Origin: Siphonodentalium dalli | Taxonomy: Eukaryota; Mollusca; Scaphopoda; Gadilida; Siphonodentaliidae | DNA: 64,000 nucleotides | Assembly: GCA_032622095.1 (NCBI GenBank) | Contig: CP136067.1 | Span: 75,850,705 to 75,914,704 of the forward strand | Reading direction: 5' to 3' | Part shown: positions 1-11,437 of the stretch, in pieces | How positions within the stretch are numbered: position 1 is the first letter of the stretch | Layout of the letters: each line of letters opens with the position of its first letter | Notes under the pieces: model-generated | The model's input: the letters and a program-made list of their open reading frames with translations, nothing else | Told to the model about the DNA's origin: nothing | Database searches by the model: none | Position numbers and translations under genes: made by a program

Positions 1-521
1 CAAGGTCGTATTACAAATATATAGAGGATCTACAACGAGTCTCCAGTTTATAGCGGGATTTACAAAACGAGTCCAGTAAATTACTATAAACTGGGGACGA
101 GTTGTAGATTCTATTTAGTACATGTTTCAAAACCTCGGCATATCATACTTAAATCAACAAATGGGACTCGAAACTCACATCGGCTTCTAAAAGGCATGCG
201 ATGACGTTTCATGTAACTATGCATTGTTTGTCCGCGTAAATAAATAGTCCCAGATAAATAAAGACACTTTGGCGCATTTAATGGCGTAATTCATTATATT
301 TGTTGGAAAATATTGGAACCCATGGTATTTTAAGACGTAACGTACGAAATGTAAACCGCCGACAAACTGGAAGTCAAAGGTCCCCTGGCACTATTTCCTG
401 TTACTAAACGAACGTTTAATATCACAATTTATAGAATGGGTTTATTGAATGGAATAAGGGTAGGATCATGTAATAAATATAATATATATATATATCACAT
501 GGGTCAATAGATATATATATA
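1..521. other. Gene-free flank with a fold-back hairpin
   Basis: No coding region is supported. Positions 28-53 and 84-109 form an imperfect inverted repeat (23 of 26 pairs) around a 30-nt loop. An AT-dinucleotide stretch lies at about 478-520, next to the Helitron end at 522. The hairpin could be a solo end of a small fold-back element. Confidence 0.5.
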
Positions 522-1124
522 CTAGAAGGCTTTGACCTTGACTTGTCCATTTTGAAGGTCAAGGTCAAGTGGGGTCACGATTTGACCAGTCCAAAAACAC
601 TGCCCGGACAAAAGTACCCGACAAACGTGCCCGTCGAAATCCATCCGGTTTTACCCGATTTGACCTTGAATTGAACATTTTGAAGGTCAATGTCTGGTCG
701 GGGTCACGATTGGACCCGTCCAAAACAATCAGTGGACAAAACTAACCCCACGTATCAAATTTCGTCGAAATCCCATCAAAATTGGCGATTTGGCCTTGAA
801 GTTACCCGATTTCAAGGTCAATGTCACGTCGCACGGGCAAATGAATATGCTTATGAGACTCGCCATAAGAAAGTACCCCCACATACCAAGTTTCATCGAA
901 ATCCCGTGATATTCGGGCGTTTGACCTTGAAATGACCCGATTTCAAGGTCAAGGTCACGTCGAACGGACAAATTAATATGCCTATGTTCGTCCCCGGCCG
1001 AAAATACCCCCACATACCAAGTTTCATCGAAATCGGGTGGGCCGTTTTTGAGTTCATCGCGAACACACAGACAGATACACAGACAGACACACAGACACAC
1101 AGATCTTCCAAAATATATAATAGA
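522..1124 (-). mobile_element. Helitron unit 1 of left array (non-autonomous)
   Basis: Read on the minus strand, the unit begins with TC (plus-strand GA at 123-124 of the second thousand, 1123-1124) and ends with CTAG (522-525), followed by T. This is the canonical A[TC...CTRR]T arrangement of Helitrons. Near the 5' end is an (ACAGAC)n-type microsatellite and the line TCTTCCAAAATATATAATAG. The interior is made of roughly 130-bp modules with TTGACCTTGAA / TTCAAGGTCAAGGTCA motifs. The 3' subterminal hairpin seen in sister units is partly lost here. There is no Rep/helicase coding sequence. Confidence 0.75.
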
Positions 1125-2037
1125 CTAGAAGGTGACCCGACTTCGTCCGGGCTTTGACCTTGAATTGTCTATTTTGAAGGCCAAGGTCAAGTGGGGTCAC
1201 GATTTGACCCGTCCAAAACACAGTGCCCGAACAAAAGTACCCGACAAAAGTACCCGTCGAAATCCATCCGGTTTTACCCGATTTGACCTTGAATTGACCA
1301 TTTTGAAGGTCAAGGTCAGGTGGACCAACACCCCAAAAATGGTGGAAATCGGCCTAGCGGATACCGGGAAATCGGCCCAGCGGATACCGAGATACCCTAT
1401 GCATCAAATTTCGTCCGTAAAAATCCGCCAGTTTAACCCGATTTGATTTCCACTGAAGTATATAAACGCGCCTCATATACACACGCTCATTAATTATCAA
1501 GTTTCAACGTATAGATAAATTACCATCGGTGCCCGAGATATCGCCAAGACGTCTGAAACAGTCAAATGCATCGGCCGGAGAAGAGTTAACGTGATCTAAC
1601 TTTATGACCTCTAACGACGTCATAGAAGTTACGCATTGTTTTTACCCTGATAGAAGATCGTACCACTTCTTCTTAATAATTGAGGCAGATAACTAAAACG
1701 GATACATACATATTATATATCGTTGGAAAGAGGAAACACGAAAGATTCTCATAGTGTCATTATTATGACTGGCATGTTATTATTCGCGCTGTTTCGAATC
1801 GATTTGTAAGCACCGAACTGAAATATATTAGCGCAAAACGGCGTAAAAACAGATTTGACCTCGGCACGTGAAAAGTTGACCTCGCACGGACAAATTAATA
1901 GGCCTATGTTCGTCCCCGGCCGAAAATACCCCCACATACCAAGTTTCATCGAAATCGGGTGGGCCGTTTTTGAGTTCATCGCGAACACACACACACACAG
2001 ACCACAGACACACAGATCTTCCAAAATATATAATAGA
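1125..2037 (-). mobile_element. Helitron unit 2 of left array, with long internal module
   Basis: It joins unit 1 directly: plus-strand ...AATAGA is followed at once by CTAG at 1125-1128. The 3' hairpin (minus strand CCCGGAC-GAA-GTCGGG with one bulged base) precedes CACCTTCTAG. Positions about 1440-1860 hold a non-modular segment that recurs inside other units here (about 14040-14340 reversed, 31940-32280, 33990-34360). It probably represents a longer progenitor or captured sequence. The segment also supplies the uninterrupted version of the site occupied by a LINE at 12469. Confidence 0.78.
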
Positions 2038-2045
2038 TATATATA

Positions 2046-2781
2046 CTAGAAGGTGACCCGACTTCGTCCGGGCTTTGACCTTGAATTGGCCATTTTGAAG
2101 GTCAAGGTCAAGTGGGGTCACGATTTGACCAGTCCAAAAACACTGCCCGGACAAAAGTACCCGACAAACGTGCCCGTCGAAATCCATCCGGTTTTACCCG
2201 ATTTGACCTTGAATTGATCATTTTGAAGGTCAAGGTCTGGTCGGGGTCACGATTGGACCCGTCCAAAACAATCAGTGGACAAAAGTAACCCCACGTATCA
2301 AATTTCGTCGAAATCCCATCAAAATTGGCGATTTGACCTTGAAGTTACCCGATTTTAAGGTCAAGGTCACGTCGCACGGGCAAATGAATATGCTTATGAG
2401 ACTCGCCATAACAAAGTACCCCCACATACCAAGTTTCATCGAAATCGCGTGATATTCGGGCGTTTGACCTTGAAATGACCCGATTTCAAGGTCAAGGTGA
2501 CGTCGCACGGGCAAATTAATAGGCTCATGTCACCCCTCGGCCGAAAGTATCCCCACATACCAAGTTTCATCTAAATCCCGAGATATTCGGGCGTTTGAAC
2601 TTGAAATTACCCGATTTCAAGGTCAAGGTCACGTCGCACGGACAAATTAATAGGCCTATGCCAGTTCTCGGCCGAAAGTCCCCCACATACCAAGTTTCAT
2701 CGAAATCGGTTCAGCCGTTTTCGAGTCCATCGCGAACACACAGACACACAGACAGACAAATCTTCCAAAATATATAATAGA
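2046..2781 (-). mobile_element. Helitron unit 3 of left array
   Basis: The minus-strand 5' TC is at 2780-2781 and the 3' CTAG at 2046-2049. A short TA stretch (2038-2045) separates it from unit 2. It has a 3' hairpin with loop GAA, modules of about 131 bp beginning CAAGTTTCATCGAAATC (near 2429, 2561 and 2691), and a microsatellite near the 5' end. It is non-autonomous. Confidence 0.8.
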
Positions 2782-3181
2782 CTAGCCGATGAGCCCGACG
2801 TTGTCCGGGCTATTCAAAAACCAAATTTCAAGTCGATAGCTCCACCCGTTTCCGAGATCTGGTCTGCGCATGCGCGAAGCTGGCGTCGCACGGGCTCGGC
2901 GACCCGATAAAATTCGTATTCGGGGCAAGATACATTCACATACCAAATTTCAAGTCGATAGCTCCATCCATTTCCGAGATCTCGTCTGCGCATGCGCGAA
3001 ACGGGCGCCGCACGGGCTCGCCAATACGACAAAGTCCACCGCCTGGTCAAACTACACACACGTACCAAGTTTGGTCCCGATCGGTCGAGAATCGTAGATT
3101 TGTATAAATGACAAACATACAGACAAACATACAGACAAACATACAAACAAACAGACAGAGATCTTCAAAATATATATGAGA
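2782..3181 (-). mobile_element. Helitron unit 4 of left array, second subfamily
   Basis: It is directly abutted to unit 3. The 3' end differs: the hairpin GCCCGAC-GTT-GTCCGGGC (plus strand) lies beside CTAGCCGATGA. The body consists of a different module containing CAAGTCGATAGCTCCAC and CTGCGCATGCGCGAAGC. The array therefore switches subfamily exactly at a TC/CTAG junction. Confidence 0.78.
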
Positions 3182-3687
3182 CTAGCCGATGAGCCCGACG
3201 TTGTCCGGGCTATTCAAAAACCAAATTTCAAGTCGATAGCTCCACCCGTTTCCGAGATCTGGTCTGCGCATGCGCGAAGCTTGCGTCGCACGGGCTCGGC
3301 GACCCGATAAAATTCGTATCCGGGGCAAGATACATTCACATACCAAATTTCAAGTCGATAGCTCCACCCGTTTCCGAGATCTCGTCTGCGCATGCGCGAA
3401 GCTGGCGTCGCACGGGCTCGGCGACCCGATAAAATTCGTATCCGGGGCAAGATACATTCACATAGCAAATTTCAAGTCGATAGCTCCACCCGTTTCCGAG
3501 ATCTCGTCTGCGCATGCGCGAAGCGGGCGCCGCACGGGCTCGCCAATACGACAACGTCCACCGCCTGGTCAAATTACACACACGTACCAAGTTTCGTCCC
3601 GATCGGTCGAGAATCGCAGATTTGTATTAATGACAAACATACAGACAAACATACAGACAAACATGCAAACATACAGACAGAGGTCTT

Positions 3688-3755
<68 letters not shown>
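3182..3755 (-). mobile_element. Helitron unit 5 of left array, second subfamily
   Basis: It is directly abutted to unit 4 at GA/CTAG and has the same 3' hairpin. The body has three 122-bp modules, each with a perfect NRF1-consensus sequence (near 3265, 3387 and 3508). The 5' end runs into a long TA microsatellite, so the terminal TC is not visible. Confidence 0.72.
3690..3755. repeat. (TA)n microsatellite
   Basis: About 64 bp of uninterrupted TA dinucleotide. It sits at the 5' end of the last Helitron unit and probably expanded from its AAAATATATA terminus. Confidence 0.95.
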
Positions 3756-6700
3756 CGAAGAGCATATAAATAAATTGAGAGTATAAATACATCAGGAATT
3801 TGGCTATATAACATACAGGGTTATATAATTTGACTGCCGAAGAGACATACACGAACACATTTTAGTGTATTAGCATGCCTATATTCAGGACATATACATG
3901 CATACACATATATATATACATGTTTATACACGTTTATATATATGCATCTATATAATCTTACATGCACCAAAACATATGTGAACTATTATTGGACATGGTT
4001 TATGACCATATATAGAGAATGGGACACTTGAGGTTGTGCTGAAATTGGATATTCATCGAACTCGTATATGTAACAATGACTGGCAGTCGAAAAAAATGTG
4101 TTGTACTACACACGAGTATGTCGCTAAACTGTGTTTGCATGTGGCATTGTCTCCGAACGCTGTATGTGCGATTATGCGACCGATCAAGAGGAATACAAAT
4201 TTTTCCTTAGGAAATTGCGAACATAGTTTCCATATACCGATCGTTCGTAGCGTGGGGTGAAGGGTACGGAATGCTGCTAAAGAGGAGTAGCCGGAGATAC
4301 GATTATACCAGTCAAGTTCATTTAATTACTGTACAGCTGACCGTACCAACAGTCAAAATACAAAAGTCAGTGTTTTTTTACGGTACATCACCAAATGTTG
4401 CCCTGGCATTCCATCATGGGGAATTAGGTTAATCGGCTACTTTTAAGTAAATACGCATAGCTTTAATTTCTTATACACATTAGCGATGTCATATACGGCA
4501 TACGTGGCATTTCTTCAAATTTCCTGATATTAAGATATAAAACACAAACAATAGTAGAATTAATGCTATGGCTGTCATTTGGCCTGCTTGTCTCACTGTT
4601 AGTTGCGCTGTAACCTTTAATTAAATTTGCATGGTAACACCATTTGAACCTCGTTTAGCTGAACTTAGCAGGTTTCAATCGTATTGATAACCACGACAGA
4701 TCAAAATAGAATAGACACCCGTAGGTGGGTAATATATCCGTATAAGCGGTGGTGTCCCGTGTCAAGCTTAAAGTGATATATTGTTAATACCAGGTTCTGA
4801 AATCTGGATGATTGTTTTCACCAAAGTAGTCCAACCACTTTCATTACAAATGTGGAGTTTTGAAAAGTTAATATAAGTTAGTGACCCCACAGGACATGTT
4901 ATTCAGCTGAAATGAACATTGCCATACACCAGGCTAGATCCCCACAAACGGGCGAAGTGGTATGTCTGGTTCTTGGCTTTCCTCGTGTTCAGTTAATTGG
5001 TGGTAGCCACACAAAGTGATTCGCCCAATATACGAAAGGTGGCTTGGCATGAACACGGTAGGCTGGTATGGACCATTTATAGTATACAGCAAACTAATAT
5101 CCCATATTGATTTCTATGATTTAGGCATGTGACAAGTTTAGTGAGACAATGCATTACGTTTGTACATCAGTTTAATAGGAAAGTGGTTCTGGGAAATGGT
5201 TATAAATGACTGTGCTGCCGGTCGCACTTGATTGGCGGTTATTTTGAAGTTTATCGAAATCAACAAGGACTGCGCAACTGCTTTGCATATCCAACCATGC
5301 AGTTTAGATGACGAAAGAATGTGAATGGTAAGCGCAATAGATACGATCCACAAATAGACAGGCGATACTTTTTATGATAATAATTCCCGCGTTTTGACAA
5401 ACTGTACGACCACATGGTGGGAAACGGGTGACATGTCCATTGGTAGTGATGGGTCTTCCGGTCTCATGTCATCAGTTTGAATTATTATGTCCAATATACT
5501 CTGGAATCCAGGTTCTTAATACTGAATGACATTGTGGGGCAACGCAGTCCACTAACTTCTTACAACATAATGTGAAGTAATATTTGGAGTTAATAACAGC
5601 TCGTGACGTGCCATGTTGATTCTGGTTATAACGTTATCATGAACCAAAGGAAATGTGGAAATGAAGGAAGTTGAATTAGCACGCGTAACTACGGAGGTGG
5701 CCATGGTTCACTATAATAATAATGGCATCTTTCAGATCATATTATATAGGCCGATCCATATATATCCTAATGACTCAAACTGTTCTAATTCTATTCGACT
5801 AGGAGTTATCAGATCAGTCTGGCTATATCCCATAAATTGTATATATCATGCTGCATTCATGCATCTTGATAATCTCCTCAACCAAGTGGCATATATAGTT
5901 TAACTTCAACAGAACACGGTCACGGTGAGGCTATTGTACGCAGAGCTCCATACATGTTCACGTGTAAATCAATCCAGTTTGATCAGATAGACTTTAGTTC
6001 AAACAGTATTTATTCCATGAATAATACAAAAACTATTAGTATACGTTTAATCGTGGACCGGATTCGACATCAACTGTGCAGGCTTATGTGAGTAATTTCC
6101 GGGAAACATTTTATATTCACCCCACCTAACTATAGTGGTATGGTCCAGATACACATTAGCGCTACTTTTATATGAGACAAACTAATTATATACATGTGTA
6201 CATACATGTACAGTCTGGAGTAAACTACATACCCACATATAAAAATAGTATCATTATGAATCTGAGTGTATGTTTACATAGACTGATACATGTAGTGATA
6301 CATAAATATTCTAATATCGCTGTAATACAAGTAAATATATTGCTTGAGTTCTAGTTCAAATTTGTCAAGATCCCATCTTGGTCATCATAGTAATGCACGT
6401 GTGGAAATGTAGCGGTACTTAGTATGAACTGGTAACAAGAAGCAGTCTAAGCACGAGGCAATCATCAACATTTCTTACTGCAAATATGTTTGCCAAAATG
6501 GGCTTTCTGATAATTTTATGTCGATTTTCCATTCCAATCGCCAAGAGTACGCATACAACGATTGCTTTTACGAAGACGTTTATGGATATTATGTCAGAAA
6601 ACGTCGGTGTAACTTCGACAGACTATCCAACCTCGTTCATCTACCAAGCCTATACCGGCGGTATACATGTATCATGGTGAAATGGAAAAGAATAAAGTAT

Positions 6701-7879
6701 AGCTAGAATATCTGAACAAGGCCCCGGGCGATCTCCTGGTTTATATTTTCAATTTCAGGCTTCAAAAGCCAGCTACTGTTAGCTATATACAGTAATCGGG
6801 TTGAGTCCGTCGCTAGACCTTTTAGTATACTAGTATAGATAAACTCAATCGTTATCGATATGCAAGAACGTATGGCGTCCACATGCATGATTTGATCATT
6901 GGTAGCTGATATCTCCACATACCACGTAGGTCTCTATTAAATTATTTATATAATATCAGAATCGAGTTTGGCACAAGTCCATATTCTTAACGTGCTTGAA
7001 CATATATTTCAGTTTTATATATTTCTCACCGAAAGCCCATGTATGATAATGATAAGCGTATGTACCTTTCTTGCACGCTGTGATATATTTCGGAAATATA
7101 TCTGTTTTAATGTCAAATTTCGCCATTTCCGCCACATTGGCGGCCATCTCGATTACAATGATATATTAATAACTCCGGATAATCTAAATCGGAGTACATT
7201 CATTCATATATCTAACACCGAGATATCGTTCTCCTGTTGTGGACATGTTATTTGATGTGTGCAAATATAATGTTTGGCGAATTTTCACGATGCTTATTTG
7301 GACAATGATTGTCATATGAACTCGCATATTGAGTCATTACGGAAAGAAAATTACTATGAATCTGCCGTAACATGGCGAATATTTATTTGGAAGAAGCAAA
7401 TTAGTCTACTACACTCACCTTCTACATGCCAGAAACGTAATTGGATGAAAAGGGTAAAATTTGCGTATTATCGTATTTTGGCCGCCATCTTGGAAGCCAT
7501 CTTGGATTAAGTTGACAGTTTCTGGATCCAGTTAGATGTAAATACGTTATTTAATGATCATACTCATTTCCATCATCGATTATTTCAAAATTTCTATAAG
7601 GATATAGTTAGAAAATAAAAAGGTATATTTTGGCGAAATTCATACCAATTCCTTTAAATCATCTCATTTGGAGAAGACAATCAAGGTTATGATACAAGAA
7701 ATCAACTAATGTGATGCTTAAGTGAGTTGTTATCAAGATTGAAGAGAAGTATATTCCCTAATCATCACCAGTTCGATACAATCGGAAATGATGTAGGCGA
7801 CATGTATGGAAAATCATCAATTTCCCACTTCCGGTCGCCATTTTGGCGGCCATCTTTGATCGAGAGGACAATTTGTTAT
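3756..7879. other. 4.1-kb region with no recognised gene
   Basis: Only short frames without recognisable domains are present. I see weak repeats of GCCATTTTGGCGGCCATCTT-like sequence at about 7117-7150, 7480-7505 and 7832-7865. These match the fold-back region to the right. A diverged pair of segments around GTGACCCCACAGGACATG (4880) and GTGACGTGCCATGTTGATTC (5605) may be an old duplication. Nothing else is supported. Confidence 0.5.
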
Positions 7880-9005
7880 ATAACAAGAAATTATGGCATT
7901 GAAATCCATGTAAAAAAGGGCGACCTTGCGTTGACTTATATGAACGTCAAGATTTAATTAACTATACATATTTCTTATATAATAACCAATTGCGTACACG
8001 AAGTTGGTTGCTTGTGTTAGGGGGATGGGGTCTACCTCAGAATTATCATATTGCACTCACATCTTTCAGCCCTTCGTGGCTCCACCGGGCCATTTTTTCG
8101 ACTGACCCATATGCCCAATCTCAATTTGGATATAATATTAGCTGTACTCTCCTCCACGTACAACCCTTGGACTTGGTTGGAAATTGGGGTTCTTATGAGT
8201 GAGAACTTGGGTTTACCCCCCTCATAATTTGAGTTGTTTGTTTGTTTCAAATGACAACCCAAATCATTAGAATATAAGTAAGGAAGAACATTCAATTTCC
8301 AAGAACATGTTTTTGTTTGTAGCCTACCTGTACAAATCCTATATCCTATAGGCCCTATATTAGTATATAGTGATTTTATAGGTTGGGATTTGATCAGTTT
8401 GATTACAATTGCATGGAGCTACATTCATACCAGCGCGGACTCGGAGCCATGTACTATGAAACAACGTCAACTCAATCACATATAGTGCCAACATTATGCC
8501 TGCTTTGTGTGCTATGTCGCGTCGCTGTCAAAACGTCAATAACTTTCGCGGGAAAATGCGCGTGCCAATATGACGTCGCTTTGGATACAACATATGACGT
8601 AACCTTACAATTTACGTGAACATGTTTCTACTAATTTACTAAACTAAAGAAAAGTTTATTTAGTTATATGATAAACATTCAAGATATTTACGATATGAAT
8701 TATGTTTTCGAGAGGTGGCAAAGGAAAATTTGCAGTTTTACGTAAATTTCCGACATTTCCCGAATAGCATAGCAACCCGAGTCCGGTCGACAATATTTAT
8801 GATTTAAGTCATGATTATTGTTCAAAGAATAAACCATGTAATGCCTTAACGCAATGAATACTGTTATGTTGGCTATATGAAAAGTAACATTTTGTAGTTT
8901 TAATTTAATTGCAATGACGTTTCAAGATGGCGGTCCCTCAAATCCAAGATGGCGGCGCACCTAATTCAAGATGGCGGCGCCCATGTTCGAAAGCGAACTT
9001 AGTAT

Positions 9006-9074
9006 AAGGACGACCTGCGCATATGTTGCTGCGCAACATATGCGCGGCTGGGCTGCGCCCAGCTGGTCGTCCTT
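9006..9074. other. Three-way-junction (T-shaped) palindrome, left copy
   Basis: The outer stem AAGGACGACC (9006-9015) pairs perfectly with GGTCGTCCTT (9065-9074). Between them lie two independent perfect hairpins. The first is GCGCATATGTTGC (9017-9029) with its complement (9033-9045) and loop TGC. The second is GCTGGGC (9047-9053) with its complement (9057-9063) and loop TGC. Single unpaired bases sit at the junction. The geometry is seen directly. Its function is unknown. Confidence 0.85.
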
Positions 9075-9151
9075 AAAAAATATAACATGGCGTCACACCA
9101 TACACGGTACAAAAGGATTTTCATTTATTTTATAGCAAAATTATATTTTTT

Positions 9152-9217
9152 AGGACGACCAGCTGGGCGCAGCCCAGCCGCGCATGTGTTGCGTAGCAAC
9201 ATATGCGCTGTCGTCCT
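9152..9217. other. Three-way-junction palindrome, right copy (inverted)
   Basis: This is a reverse-complement copy of 9006-9074. The outer stem is AGGACGAC / GTCGTCCT (9152-9159 and 9210-9217). The inner hairpins are GCTGGGC with loop GCA (9162-9178) and GCGCATGTGTTGC with loop GTA (9180-9208, one imperfect pair). The hairpin architecture is kept although the bases differ from the left copy. Confidence 0.8.
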
Positions 9218-10322
9218 TATACTAAGTTCGCTTTCGAACATGGGCGCCGCCATCTTGAATTAGGGGCGCCGCCATCTTGAATTTGAGGGGCCACCATCTT
9301 GAAACGTCATTGCAATAAAATTGAAACTACAAAATGTTACTTTTCATTTAGTTAAAATAGCAGGTATTCATTGCGTGAAGGTATTACATGGTTTATAATT
9401 TAAACAATAATCATTACTTAAATCATATAAATATTGTCAACCGGACTCGGGTTGCTATGCCAAAATGTTCGGAAAATGACGGAAATTACGTAAAAAATAA
9501 AACTGCACAAATTCGTTAGCCACATCGCAAAAACAGCGTGACCCATCTCGTAAATATCTCAAATGTTTGTCATATCACTAAATAAACTTTTCTTTAGTTT
9601 AGTAAATTAGTAAAAGCACGTTCACGCTTTACAGTAAACTGTTAGGTGACGTCATATGTTGTATCCAAAGCGACGTCATATTGGCACGCGCATTTCCCCG
9701 CGAAAGTTATTGATGTTTTGCCAACGACATAGCATACTTAAAGCAAATCGCAATGTACTGGGGATCCGAAAGACAGACCGCCCGACCATTTAAAAAATTA
9801 AATAATTAGTAGGTTCTATATAGTAGTCGTACGGTGTGCCAATGAGGCTATAGAAACTTTACTCGACTGGCGGTAAAAGTTATAACGACCATCCTTTGGA
9901 AGTCATGTGACAAAAAATCCACTGCATATCAGATTATTTATTTTGAAAATATCTCATAAAAATTATCATCCAGAATGGGTTTCCCAATGGCCGGCCACAT
10001 GTGGTGGAAACCAAATCGCGTATACGCTATAATGCGTGCAGTTGTAATATAATTTCCAACCCAAATTATGGGAGGGGCGAACCATTTGTTCCACTCATTT
10101 GAGCCCCAGTTGGAATTTCCAACTCAAGGGTGGGGTACTTAATGTAACCCAAATTTCACCCAAATTGAGAATGGGCCAGTCGAAAAATAATATATTGCAT
10201 GATGTAATACGTATACGTCATTTAAATCTTGACATTCATATAAGTCATCACATATAGTTCTGGATAGTGCACGCCGTCGTGCTTTTTACATGGATTTCAA
10301 TGCTATAATTTCTTGTTATCAT

Positions 10323-10753
10323 GAAACCTAACAATGGTGAACTTAAAAAAATGAGCATGGCGGCCATCTTTGTGACGTCATCAGTCCACCCAGTCGCGAC
10401 CCCAGGGGGGTCTAACAATTTTTTTTCTGAAGTAGAGACCATATACTGACTCATGAACATGGTCTCTATATTTGTTCATGAATTTCCCACGGGAGCCCAA
10501 AATCTGACATAAGCGACTCTACTATATATGTCATGTATAAAAGCAGTCTTTTTAAAAAGCCGACGAAAATTTTACCATATTTACGTGTCTGGATATCTCA
10601 TTCATAATCCGTTACTGAGTTGATGGGATTCCCTCCATTTCACTGGGGAGTGGCGAAGCACACGCGTGATTTCATTGGTTGATGGCATAACAGATCACTT
10701 CACATATCAGAGGTCAATGACGTGTTGGTAATTTTCCCACGCATTGTCAAACT
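10323..10753. other. Intergenic spacer
   Basis: No gene is recognised. It holds a GGCGGCCATCTTTGTGACGTCA segment (10362-10381) related to the fold-back repeats on the left, and otherwise unique sequence. Confidence 0.5.
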
Positions 10754-10761
10754 GGGAACAT

Positions 10762-10857
10762 GTCTCTATTCCGAAGGTTCGCTATTCCGAAGGTTCACTA
10801 CTCCGAAGGTTCGCTATTCCGAAGGTTCTCTATTCCTAAGGTTCGCTATTCCGAAGA
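10762..10857. repeat. 16-bp minisatellite, left end
   Basis: About six to seven units of CTATTCCGAAGGTTCG-like sequence with point differences. It forms the left terminal repeat of the foldback element. Confidence 0.9.
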
Positions 10858-11437
10858 TTTTGTTTTTTTTAAAGGTTAATTCTATATTCAAGTATTGAGA
10901 GGGTTCTTTATCACGAAGACTCTTTTTTATGAAGGAAATAACTTAAAACATTGAAACAATAAATGTTATTTTTTATTTTTTCGCGGGTTTCCTTGCGATT
11001 TAATGTCATTACGTATGACTTATTTTCCAATACATATTCACGTCAGGCATGCAGCCCACACAATTGCTCTTTCCATGCGATTTAATGTCATCGCGTATGG
11101 CGTTATATCTCAATAATCTTACAGGCAACAATACGCCAGTTAAAGGCGGGATTAAAACAGCGGGACCATAACTCTTAATGAATACTGCGAAGCAGAATGT
11201 CGTTGAATAGACGGGTATGAGTTGAACCTAACTGCAATTGTGAATTCGTATTGAATTGTAAGGCCCACTTAATTTTCGAGTCATCGGCTATTTTTCATAG
11301 TGCCTTGATATCAGGTTTTAAACACAATCTGTGCCATAAAATATGATTAAAACACTATATATAGTTCATCACCATTCCAAACGTCTGTATCAGAAGATGC
11401 CCCTAGAGAAATAGAAAACATCTTAAATCATATGTCA

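Larger units (their letters stand above)
8500..9744. repeat. Inner long inverted repeat with double-hairpin core
   Basis: Arms of about 590 bp (8500-9085 and 9141-9744) are separated by a 55-bp centre. Matching blocks include GTGCTATGTCG / CGACATAGCAT, GACGTCATATTGGCACGCGC, AACTAAAGAAAAGTTTATTTAG and CGAAAGCGAACTTAGTATAAGGACGA. Each arm has three copies of an AAGATGGCGGC-type sequence (8931-8982 and 9246-9303) and one double-hairpin motif (9006-9074 and 9152-9217). It is nested in the outer inverted repeat. No protein is encoded. Confidence 0.8.
7880..10322. repeat. Outer long inverted repeat (fold-back element)
   Basis: The left arm (about 7880-8236) and right arm (about 10056-10322) are reverse complements with moderate divergence. 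Shared blocks include AACAAGAAATTAT, CATTGAAATCCATGTAAAA, TTCGACTG.CCCAT and CATAATTTG. The interior is largely occupied by a second inverted repeat. Terminal repeats and target duplication were not resolved, so the outer limits are approximate. No transposase is visible. It is probably a non-autonomous DNA element. Confidence 0.65.

Noticed and set aside
690-2777. Open frames rich in Cys/Val or Thr/His within the left array (for example MEDLCVCVSVCVS-type)
   Set aside because: They translate the microsatellite and modules of Helitron units. The same frames appear on both strands in every unit, and there are no domains.
2782-2810. Possible hammerhead ribozyme (CCGATGAG next to a stem)
   Set aside because: The core would need CTGATGA and a GAAA after the stem. 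Neither fits, and the segment is explained as the Helitron 3' hairpin.
3569-3858. Frames with long Tyr-Ile runs
   Set aside because: Direct translation of the (TA)n microsatellite.
9006-9217. Integrated parvovirus terminal repeat
   Set aside because: Only the fold geometry is similar. There is no capsid or replication gene, and the motif lies mid-element rather than at a terminus.
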